In this document: positions 1 to 5,054 of the stretch, one piece after another
How positions within the stretch are numbered: position 1 is the stretch's first letter
Layout: each line of letters starts with the position of its first letter
NCBI GenBank assembly: GCA_003694875.1
Contig: RFJN01000257.1
Coordinates: forward strand, 1-5,216
Origin: Planctomycetota bacterium
GTDB taxonomy: Bacteria > Planctomycetota > J058 > J103
Direction: 5' to 3'
Length of the DNA stretch: 5,216 nt
Made by a program: the position numbers and the translations under genes
Notes under the pieces: model-generated
Database searches by the model: none
Told to the model about the DNA's origin: nothing
What the model saw: the letters and a program-made list of their open reading frames with translations, nothing else

Positions 1-361
1 CCTCGAGACGCCCCGCGCCCGGAATCCAGTAGTGGATCCCGTCGACCTCGCCGCCCCACTCCCGAAAGGTGACGGTCGTGCCGGGTCGTCCCGCGCCCTT
101 GAGCGCCTCGAACACCTCGATCGCATACTCGGTGTAGATCCGCCCGTCGGGCAGACGCCGGCAGCGGCGGGCGCGTACCCGGCCGTGCACGATCGCCTCC
201 GAGCGCGCCACGAGCGCGGCCTCATCGAGCGCGAGCGCCTCGGTGCCGCGAGCGGCCGGAGGATCGATCCCGAGGAACGCGAGGACGGCGAGGCCGAAAC
301 ACAGCACGCCGTGTGGCAGGCATGCACGACACCGAAGAAGTCCCGACCGCGTTCCGTGCAC
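1..361 (-). CDS. Predicted exported protein of unknown function, N-terminal part (C-terminus beyond the left edge)
   Basis: The minus-strand frame stays open from a GTG at 361-359 to the window edge, giving 120 residues without a stop. A purine-rich GGGGAGGAG (366-374) lies 4 bases before the GTG and supports this start. Residues 1-17 are Arg- and Cys-containing, residues 18-31 form a hydrophobic segment (GVLCFGLAVLAFLG), and PPAARG follows. This looks like a Sec signal peptide or an N-terminal anchor; I see no lipobox after the hydrophobic core. The mature part has the alternating pattern of a beta-rich domain: LVARSEAIVHGRV (50-62), RIYTEYAIEVFEALKG (74-89), GTTVTFREWGG (94-104). That style recalls small secreted proteins of unknown function, but this is an impression and not a family assignment. 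Third codon positions are mostly G or C, and leucine codons follow the same next-base rule as the other genes, which supports real coding. Function unknown; the missing C-terminus may carry the diagnostic domain. Confidence 0.72.
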   Translation of the reverse strand, partial: MHGTRSGLLRCRACLPHGVLCFGLAVLAFLGIDPPAARGTEALALDEAALVARSEAIVHGRVRARRCRRLPDGRIYTEYAIEVFEALKGAGRPGTTVTFREWGGEVDGIHYWIPGAGRLE

Positions 362-365
362 CGCG

Positions 366-372
366 CTCCTCC
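366..372 (-). promoter_or_regulatory. Shine-Dalgarno site that sets the GTG start of the left-edge gene
   Basis: Read on the minus strand this is GAGGAG within GGGGAGGAG, a few bases before the GTG at 361-359. The frame upstream is also open, with another GTG near 540, but that one has no comparable site, so the start at 361 is preferred. Confidence 0.6.
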
Positions 373-373
373 C

Positions 374-385
374 CGAACCGGTTCG
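374..385. repeat. 12-bp perfect palindrome next to the ribosome binding site
   Basis: CGAACCGGTTCG equals its own reverse complement and touches the Shine-Dalgarno stretch of the minus-strand gene. It could be an operator half-pair or a short RNA hairpin near the ribosome site. In DNA this rich in GC, a few 12-bp palindromes are expected by chance in 5 kb, so only the position makes it notable. Confidence 0.4.
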
Positions 386-548
386 ATCGCCGCCAGGCTC
401 CCCCCGACGGCCGCCCGGCTCGTTCGGCAGCCGCCCAACTCGTCCGAAGACCGTCCGTGCAACGAGACGTCGAAACCGCCTGCGTCCGGTGTCGCACGTT
501 GTCGCAACCGCAGCGCGAGAACCGGCATGCGCCTCGCGCGTCACGGCG

Positions 549-577
549 AACATAGCAGAGCGCTCCGGCGTCCGCAA
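549..577 (-). promoter_or_regulatory. Sigma-70-like promoter with extended -10 for the left-edge gene
   Basis: On the minus strand, TTGCGG (572-577) is followed after 17 bases by TATGTT (549-554). TGC immediately precedes the hexamer, giving the extended -10 form TGnTATnnT. A start near 542 would leave a leader of about 180 bases before the GTG. Prediction by eye only. Confidence 0.45.
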
Positions 578-665
578 TCGCGCGGCCCGTTGCCGCCGTG
601 CCCGCGCGCCCTTGCGGCGGTGCTCGCTCGCCGGACCCGGGCCCCGGCCGGTGGGGCCGGCCGCG

Positions 666-695
666 TTGCGCGCGGCCGCGGTGCGCGCCTATGAT
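666..695 (+). promoter_or_regulatory. Sigma-70-like promoter for the 321-residue protein gene
   Basis: TTGCGC (666-671), an 18-base spacer and TATGAT (690-695) lie just upstream of the gene. Transcription would begin near 702, leaving a leader of about 25 bases that includes the GAGGAG site at 712-717. TATGAT overlaps the in-frame ATG at 691, which argues that this ATG is not the translation start. Confidence 0.45.
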
Positions 696-711
696 CGAGC
701 CGGAACGCGAC

Positions 712-717
712 GAGGAG
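712..717 (+). promoter_or_regulatory. Shine-Dalgarno site for the 321-residue protein gene
   Basis: GAGGAG lies 9 bases before the ATG at 727 and decides for it over the earlier in-frame ATGs at 598 and 691. The surrounding GAGGAGCGAGC is repeated exactly upstream of tex. Confidence 0.6.
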
Positions 718-726
718 CGAGCGGCG

Positions 727-1692
727 ATGAGCGATCGGGACGGCGAGAAGGCGGGCCCCGAGGGCAACGGAGACGGGCGGGAGGGAGCGGACGCGCCGCT
801 CGAGCCGCCCGCGCACGCGCGCATCGACGTGCTGTACCGCGTGTTCGCGGTCAAGAAGGCCATGCCGCCGCTCGAGACGCTGCTCAAGCGGCTGACCGGC
901 GGCAACCCCTACAACCCCCCCGAGGGGGGCTACGTCTTTCCGCCCGGCGCGGGCATGCGGCGGCTGCAGGACGCGCTCGGCGCAAGCCCGGACTACTTCG
1001 TCATGGGCTACCACCGCGAGGAGGCGCCGACGCTGTGGGAGGAGCTCGCGGCGGCCTATCCGGCCGAGGCGCCGGGCTTCGACGACGACGACCACCTGAT
1101 CGTGCGCAACGCCAACCTGTGCGTGGTGATCCGTGCGCAGCTCGTCAACCCCGAGGACAACATGTACCTCGAGACGCTGTGCCACCTCGCCGACGCGTTT
1201 CGCGACCTGCAGCGCGGGGTGGTCTGGGACGTGCGCATGGGGCGGATCTGGGGCGAGCGCGAGTGGGCGGACGTCATGCAGGCGCCGCTGTCGCCGCTCA
1301 GCCACGTGCAGGTCGAGCGCTCGGGCGAGGGGCCGGAGCGGATCCTGCGCACCCGCGGGCTCGTGAAGTTCGGCAGCCCCGAACTCGAGGTCAAGGGCGG
1401 GCCGGCGCACCTCGAGCGCGAGATCGAGGGAATGCTGCTCGACGCGGCGCACGCCGCCATGCGCGGCGACATCTTCGAGCCCGACGAGGCGATCGAGGTC
1501 CATGGGGCGCGCCTGCGCGCGGTGGCGGTCGAACACGACGAGCAGGGGGCGGTGCGACGGCTGCGGCTCGTCGACGATCCGGGGCCCGAGGCCGAGCACG
1601 TCGATCCCGAGCGCGGCATGCAGCAGGGGTTCAAGGCGCTGCAGGCCGCGCGCGAGGCGATCGAGGGCAAGCGCTGGGAGTGGCAGTGGTGA
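727..1692 (+). CDS. Uncharacterised 321-residue soluble protein
   Basis: I do not recognise this protein with confidence. The start is the ATG at 727, placed by a GAGGAG 9 bases upstream and by the promoter at 666-695; the in-frame extension back to 598 is Arg/Pro/Ala-rich and looks non-coding. Residues 1-30 are a charged Gly/Glu/Asp-rich, probably disordered tail. A structured region begins near residue 32 (ARIDVLYRVFAVKKAMPPLE). It is followed by NPYNPPEGGYVFPPGAG (60-76), FVMGYHREEAPTLWEEL (91-107), an acidic FDDDDHLIV (118-126), and NANLCVVIRAQ (128-138). Next come HLADAFRDLQRGVVWDVRMG (153-172) and the short RTRGLVKFGSPELEV (208-222). The C-terminal part is helical and charged, ending in WEWQW. 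No signal peptide or membrane segment is visible, so a cytoplasmic protein is likely. The helix followed by GVVWD and the later GL-K-FG-PEL stretch loosely recall DUF4261-type proteins; this is a weak impression. It is monocistronic and converges on accD. Confidence 0.88.
   Translation: MSDRDGEKAGPEGNGDGREGADAPLEPPAHARIDVLYRVFAVKKAMPPLETLLKRLTGGNPYNPPEGGYVFPPGAGMRRLQDALGASPDYFVMGYHREEAPTLWEELAAAYPAEAPGFDDDDHLIVRNANLCVVIRAQLVNPEDNMYLETLCHLADAFRDLQRGVVWDVRMGRIWGEREWADVMQAPLSPLSHVQVERSGEGPERILRTRGLVKFGSPELEVKGGPAHLEREIEGMLLDAAHAAMRGDIFEPDEAIEVHGARLRAVAVEHDEQGAVRRLRLVDDPGPEAEHVDPERGMQQGFKALQAAREAIEGKRWEWQW
915..929 (+). repeat. C7-GA-G6 homopolymer pair inside the 321-residue protein gene
   Basis: Seven C residues (915-921), GA, then six G residues (924-929) encode the end of an Asn codon followed by Pro-Pro-Glu-Gly-Gly. 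The two runs are complementary to each other. The reading frame is intact here, but both runs are prone to slippage and to sequencing error. Confidence 0.7.
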
Positions 1693-1695
1693 CGA

Positions 1696-2601
1696 TCAGC
1701 GGCGCCGCTCGTGGTCGAGCACGGCCGCGCGGCGTGCGCGTCCGCGCTCGGCGGCCTCGCTGCCCGGATCCGCGTAGCGCAGCAGCCGACCGAGCGTCGC
1801 CTTGAGGTCCGGGCGGTCGACGATCATGTCGATGAAGCCCTTTTCGAGCAGGAACTCCGAGGTCTGGAAACCCTCGGGCAGATCGGCCTTGATCGTCTGA
1901 CGGATCACGTTCGGGCCGGCGAAGCCGAGCAGCGCCTTCGGCTCGGCGATGATCACGTCCCCGAGCGCGGCGAAGCTCGCCATGGCGCCGCCCATGGTGG
2001 GGTTGGTGAGCACCGAGATGAAGAAGCCGCCGCGCTCGTCGAAGCGCGCGAGGGCGGCCGAGGTCTTGGCCATCTGCATGAGCGAGAGCACCCCCTCGTC
2101 CATGCGGGCGCCGCCGCCCGAGCCGCTCACGAAGACGAACGGCAGCTGCAGCTCGGTGGCGAGCTCGATCGCGCGCGCGATCTTCTCGCCGGTCACCGAG
2201 CCCATGGAGCCGCGCAGAAAGCGCGAGTCGGTGCAGCCGAACACGCAGCGCTGTCCCTCGATGCGCGCGGTGCCGACCACGCACGCGTCCCGCAGCCCCG
2301 TCACCTGCTGCGCCCGCTCGAGCCGGTCGCGGTACGCCTTGCGGGCGACGAAGCCGAGCGGGTCGGTCGAGCACAGCTCGGCGAACCGCTCCTCGAAGCT
2401 GCCCTCGTCGCAGCAGATCGCGATGCGCTCGGGCGCCGAGATCTCGAAGTGGTGGTTGCACTCGGGGCAGACCCGCAGCCGCTGTTCGACCACGCGACGG
2501 TACTGCAGGTTCGAGCAGCCGGGACACCGCATCCAGAGTCCGCCCGGCATCTCGCGCTTCTTGCGGAAGCGAATGCGCTTGAAGCCGTTCTTCCAGCCCA
2601 T
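1696..2601 (-). CDS. accD: Acetyl-CoA carboxylase carboxyltransferase subunit beta (AccD)
   Basis: AccD pairs with AccA to form the carboxyltransferase that moves the carboxyl group from carboxybiotin on AccB to acetyl-CoA, giving malonyl-CoA, the first committed step of fatty-acid synthesis in the cytoplasm. The product is 301 residues, close to the family's usual length. A four-cysteine zinc ribbon is complete at C26, C29, C45 and C48 (CPGC, CPEC). The crotonase-fold core follows: GSMGSVTGEKIARAIELA (131-148), SGSGGGARMDEG with SLMQMAKTSAAL (159-184), TNPTMGGAMASFAALGD (199-215), IAEPKALLGFAGPNVIRQTI (218-237), and GFQTSEFLLEKGFIDMIVDR (244-263). The start at 2601 has AGGAGG 5 bases upstream and gives the usual short basic N-terminus before the zinc ribbon. 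Two motifs differ from the common form: LRGSMGS in place of MGGSMGS, and an extra glycine in SGGGARM. No trp or folC neighbour is visible, although folC often follows accD in proteobacteria. It is divergent from tex and convergent with the unknown gene. Confidence 0.97.
   Translation of the reverse strand: MGWKNGFKRIRFRKKREMPGGLWMRCPGCSNLQYRRVVEQRLRVCPECNHHFEISAPERIAICCDEGSFEERFAELCSTDPLGFVARKAYRDRLERAQQVTGLRDACVVGTARIEGQRCVFGCTDSRFLRGSMGSVTGEKIARAIELATELQLPFVFVSGSGGGARMDEGVLSLMQMAKTSAALARFDERGGFFISVLTNPTMGGAMASFAALGDVIIAEPKALLGFAGPNVIRQTIKADLPEGFQTSEFLLEKGFIDMIVDRPDLKATLGRLLRYADPGSEAAERGRARRAAVLDHERRR
1698..1709. repeat. 12-bp palindrome at the convergent gene ends
   Basis: AGCGGCGCCGCT is its own reverse complement. 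It starts at the last base of the accD stop codon on the + strand and lies 5 bases past the stop of the 321-residue protein gene. As RNA it could form only a 4-bp stem with a 4-base loop and has no T-run, so it is a poor intrinsic terminator. It may occur by chance in such GC-rich DNA. Confidence 0.35.
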
Positions 2602-2606
2602 GGCAC

Positions 2607-2612
2607 CCTCCT
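2607..2612 (-). promoter_or_regulatory. Shine-Dalgarno site of accD
   Basis: A full AGGAGG on the minus strand, 5 bases before the ATG at 2601-2599. It fixes the accD start; the in-frame ATG further upstream at 2736 would lie beyond the divergent promoter region and inside tex. Confidence 0.8.
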
Positions 2613-2622
2613 GTCGGCGCCG

Positions 2623-2652
2623 ATCGTACCGCGCACCGGCCCTGCACCGCAA
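2623..2652 (-). promoter_or_regulatory. Sigma-70-like promoter for accD
   Basis: On the minus strand TTGCGG (2647-2652), an 18-base spacer and TACGAT (2623-2628). The -35 hexamer is identical to that proposed for the left-edge gene. Predicted transcription start is near 2616, so the leader would be only about 15 bases and would consist mostly of the ribosome site. Confidence 0.4.
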
Positions 2653-2673
2653 CGCCGTCGCGTCCGATGACCA

Positions 2674-2682
2674 TGGTATCCT
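2674..2682 (+). promoter_or_regulatory. Extended -10 promoter candidate for tex
   Basis: TGGTATCCT fits the extended -10 form TGnTATnnT. No good -35 hexamer is seen 16-18 bases upstream, which is usual for extended -10 promoters. A start near 2689 lies downstream of the in-frame ATG at 2667 and so favours the ATG at 2718 as the tex start. Confidence 0.4.
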
Positions 2683-2698
2683 GCGCCCGAACCCGAGT

Positions 2699-2704
2699 GA
2701 GGAG
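2699..2704 (+). promoter_or_regulatory. Distant Shine-Dalgarno site of tex
   Basis: GAGGAG inside GAGGAGCGAGC, the same 11 bases found before the gene at 727. Here it lies 13 bases from the ATG at 2718, longer than the usual 5-9, and no ATG, GTG or TTG lies between. Translation initiation may therefore be modest. Confidence 0.45.
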
Positions 2705-2717
2705 CGAGCCAACGACC

Positions 2718-5054
2718 ATGCCGAGCACCGCGCCACCGATCGAACGTCTCACCACCGTCGCCGAGCAGCTTGCGCTGCCGGTGCGCTCGGTCGCCGCCAC
2801 CGCGGCGCTGCTCACCGCCGGCGCCACCGTGCCGTTTCTCGCCCGCTACCGCAAGGAGGCGACCGGCGGGCTCGACGAGGTGCAGATCGCCGCGGTGCGC
2901 GACCGGCTCGAACAGCTCGCCGCGCTCGAGAGCCGGCGCAGCGCGATCCTCGAGGCGCTCTCGGAGCGCGGCCAGCTCGACGACGCGCTGCGCGCACGGA
3001 TCGAGCGGGCCGGCAGCCTCGCGGAACTCGAGGACATCTATCTGCCGTACCGCCCGCGCCGGCGCACACGCGCGCAGAAGGCGCGCGAGCGCGGGCTCGA
3101 GCCACTCGCCGAACGCCTGCTCGAGCAGCGGCCGGACGACGACCCGATCGCGCTCGCCGGGCCGTTCGTCGATCCGCAGCGCGAGGTCGCCGATCCCGAG
3201 GCGGCGCTCTCCGGCGCGCGCGACATCATCGCCGAGCGCATCGCCGAGGACGCCGCGGTGCGCGCCGAGATGCGCGCGCTGTACGAGGCGCAGGCGGTGC
3301 TCGAGACGCAGCTCGTCGAGTCGGAACGCGACCGGCCCGAGGCGCAGACCTTCCGCGACTACTTCTCGTGGTCCGAGCCCGCCCGCACCGCCCCCTCGCA
3401 CCGGATCCTCGCCGCGCGCCGCGGCGAGGACAAGGGCGTGCTGACGCTGCAGGTTCGCGTCGACCGGGACGAGGCGATCGGACGGCTCGTCGCGCGGTTC
3501 GTGCGGCCGGACGGCGGCGGGTGCGCCGAACAGGTGCGGCGCGCCTGCCGCTCGGCGTTCCGGCGCCTGCTCGCCCCCGCCATGGAGACCGAGATCCGGC
3601 TCGCCACCAAGGAGCGCGCCGACGCCGAGGCGATCGCGGTGTTCGCGGAGAACCTGCGCGAGCTGCTGCTCGCGCCGCCGCTCGGCGAGAAGCGCGTGCT
3701 CGCGATCGATCCGGGCTACCGCACCGGCTGCAAGGTGGTGTGCCTCGGCGCGCAGGGCCAACTGCTGCACGATACCGTCGTGCACCCGCACGGTTCGGCG
3801 CGCGGGCGCGAGCAGGCGGCCGCGGTGGTGCGCGCGCTGTGCGAGCGCTTCGAGATCGAGGCGATCGCGGTGGGCAACGGGACCGCGGGCCGCGAGACCG
3901 AGGCGTTCCTGCGCGGTCTCGGGCTGCCCGGCCGCATCCCGATCGTGCTCGTCAACGAGGCGGGCGCCTCGATCTACTCCGCCTCCGAGATCGCGCGCGA
4001 GGAGTTTCCCGACAAGGACGTCACGGTGCGCGGCGCGATCTCGATCGGCCGGCGTCTGCAGGACCCGCTCGCCGAACTCGTCAAGATCGAGCCGCGCTCG
4101 ATCGGCGTCGGCCAGTACCAGCACGACGTCGACCAGCGCGCGCTCGCTCGCGCGCTCGACGACGTGGTGACCTGGTGCGTCAACCGCGTCGGGGTGGAAC
4201 TCAACACCGCGAGCGTGCCGCTTCTGCGCTACGTGGCGGGGCTCAGCGAGCGGCTCGCGCGCGCAATCGTCGAGCACCGCGAGCGCTCGGGCCCCTTCCG
4301 CTCGCGCGCGCAGCTGCTCGAGGTGCGCGGGCTCGGGCCGAAGACCTTCGAGCAGTGCGCCGGGTTCCTGCGGATTCGCGGCGGGGCGCACCCGCTCGAC
4401 GCCAGTGCGGTGCACCCCGAGCGCTACGCGCTCGTCGAGCGCATGGCGCGCGATGTGGGCTGCGCGGTCGAGGCGCTGCTCGAGCAGCCCGCGCTGCGCG
4501 CGCGCATACGCCTCGAGGCCTACGTGGACGACGAGGTGGGGCTGCCCACGCTGCGCGACATCCTGGCCGAACTCGAGCGGCCGGGCCGGGATCCGCGCGA
4601 GCGCTTCGAGCCGGTGCGCTTCGCCGAGGGGGTGCACACGCTCGAGGACCTGCGTCCCGGCATGCGGCTCGAGGGGGTGGTGACGAACGTCACCCACTTC
4701 GGCGCGTTCGTCGACGTGGGGGTGAAGCAGGACGGGCTCGTGCACGTGAGCCAGCTCGCCGACCGCTTCGTCGAGCGGCCCGCCGATGTCGTGAAGGTGG
4801 GGCAGCGGGTGCGGGTGACGGTGCTCGAGGTCGATCGGGAGCGGCGCCGGATCGGGCTGAGCATGCGCGCCGAGCCCGAGATCCCGGCCGCCGGGGGGGC
4901 GACAGCGAGCCGGGGCGGCGGCGCGGATCGGACGCGGACGCCGCGGCGGGGCGGCTCGCGCCGCGCCGGGGCCGCCGGGCGCGGGCGTGCGAAGAAGCCG
5001 GCCGCGCGCACGCGTCTGGGCGACCTGCTGCAGGGCTGGGGCAAGGGCGGCTGA
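2718..5054 (+). CDS. tex: Tex family S1 RNA-binding protein (transcription accessory protein)
   Basis: Tex is a conserved cytoplasmic nucleic-acid-binding protein tied to transcription and RNA handling; its biochemical role is not fully settled. The product is 778 residues from the ATG at 2718, against about 773 in E. coli, and matches that protein in order throughout. The N-terminal helical domain has TVPFLARYRKEATGGLDE (37-54), ELEDIYLPYRPRRRTRAQ (103-120) and FRDYFSWSEP (212-221). The YqgF-like RNase H-fold domain opens with VLAIDPGYRTG (327-337) and includes AVGNGTAGRETEAF (384-397) and VNEAGASIYSASE (412-424). Then come RRLQDPLAELVKIEPRSIGV (445-464) and the helix-hairpin-helix region with LNTASVPLL (495-503) and GLGPKTFEQCAGFLRI (538-553). 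The S1 domain spans about 647-717 (GVVTNVTHFGAFVDVGVKQD, 653-672). The last 60 residues are an Arg/Gly/Ala-rich basic tail ending in TRLGDLLQGWGKGG. The upstream ATG at 2667 would add 17 residues but lies before the predicted transcription start. It is transcribed alone, divergent from accD. Confidence 0.97.
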   Translation: MPSTAPPIERLTTVAEQLALPVRSVAATAALLTAGATVPFLARYRKEATGGLDEVQIAAVRDRLEQLAALESRRSAILEALSERGQLDDALRARIERAGSLAELEDIYLPYRPRRRTRAQKARERGLEPLAERLLEQRPDDDPIALAGPFVDPQREVADPEAALSGARDIIAERIAEDAAVRAEMRALYEAQAVLETQLVESERDRPEAQTFRDYFSWSEPARTAPSHRILAARRGEDKGVLTLQVRVDRDEAIGRLVARFVRPDGGGCAEQVRRACRSAFRRLLAPAMETEIRLATKERADAEAIAVFAENLRELLLAPPLGEKRVLAIDPGYRTGCKVVCLGAQGQLLHDTVVHPHGSARGREQAAAVVRALCERFEIEAIAVGNGTAGRETEAFLRGLGLPGRIPIVLVNEAGASIYSASEIAREEFPDKDVTVRGAISIGRRLQDPLAELVKIEPRSIGVGQYQHDVDQRALARALDDVVTWCVNRVGVELNTASVPLLRYVAGLSERLARAIVEHRERSGPFRSRAQLLEVRGLGPKTFEQCAGFLRIRGGAHPLDASAVHPERYALVERMARDVGCAVEALLEQPALRARIRLEAYVDDEVGLPTLRDILAELERPGRDPRERFEPVRFAEGVHTLEDLRPGMRLEGVVTNVTHFGAFVDVGVKQDGLVHVSQLADRFVERPADVVKVGQRVRVTVLEVDRERRRIGLSMRAEPEIPAAGGATASRGGGADRTRTPRRGGSRRAGAAGRGRAKKPAARTRLGDLLQGWGKGG

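Larger units (their letters stand above)
362..726. other. Divergent intergenic region between the exported-protein gene and the 321-residue protein gene
   Basis: These 365 bases separate two genes that point away from each other. Frames here stay open only because stop codons are rare in high-GC DNA, and their translations are Arg/Ala/Pro-rich and low in complexity. I find one sigma-70-like promoter candidate for each direction (549-577 minus, 666-695 plus), a 12-bp palindrome at 374-385 and the two ribosome binding sites. No tRNA-like cloverleaf, terminator with a T-run or tandem repeat was seen. Confidence 0.6.
2602..2717. promoter_or_regulatory. Shared divergent control region of accD and tex
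   Basis: These 116 bases must hold the promoters of both genes. The accD candidate (2623-2652, minus) and the tex extended -10 (2674-2682, plus) are about 20 bases apart, so polymerases may interfere with each other. A 10-bp palindrome, TCGGCGCCGA (2614-2623), sits at the predicted accD transcription start and is a possible operator, although chance is also plausible. Confidence 0.55.

Noticed and set aside
362..660. Small gene or tRNA in the left intergenic region
   Set aside because: No tRNA-like arms or TTCGAnnCC-type T-arm in the right context were found, and the open frames lack ribosome sites and normal codon use.
598..726. N-terminal extension of the 321-residue protein to the ATG at 598 or 691
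   Set aside because: The extension is Pro/Arg-rich with no ribosome site, and the likely promoter -10 at 690-695 lies within it.
243..1805. Plus-strand frame of 520 codons overlapping the 321-residue protein gene
   Set aside because: The translation is Arg/Ala/Gly low-complexity, crosses the intergenic region and the accD end, and lacks a ribosome site. It is the shifted frame of the real gene.
2667..2717. 17-residue N-terminal extension of Tex
   Set aside because: It lies before the predicted transcription start, has no ribosome site, and the ATG at 2718 gives a length close to that of known Tex proteins.
1631..2827. Second minus-strand frame of 398 codons over accD
   Set aside because: It is the shifted frame of accD, which has all its family motifs in the other frame.
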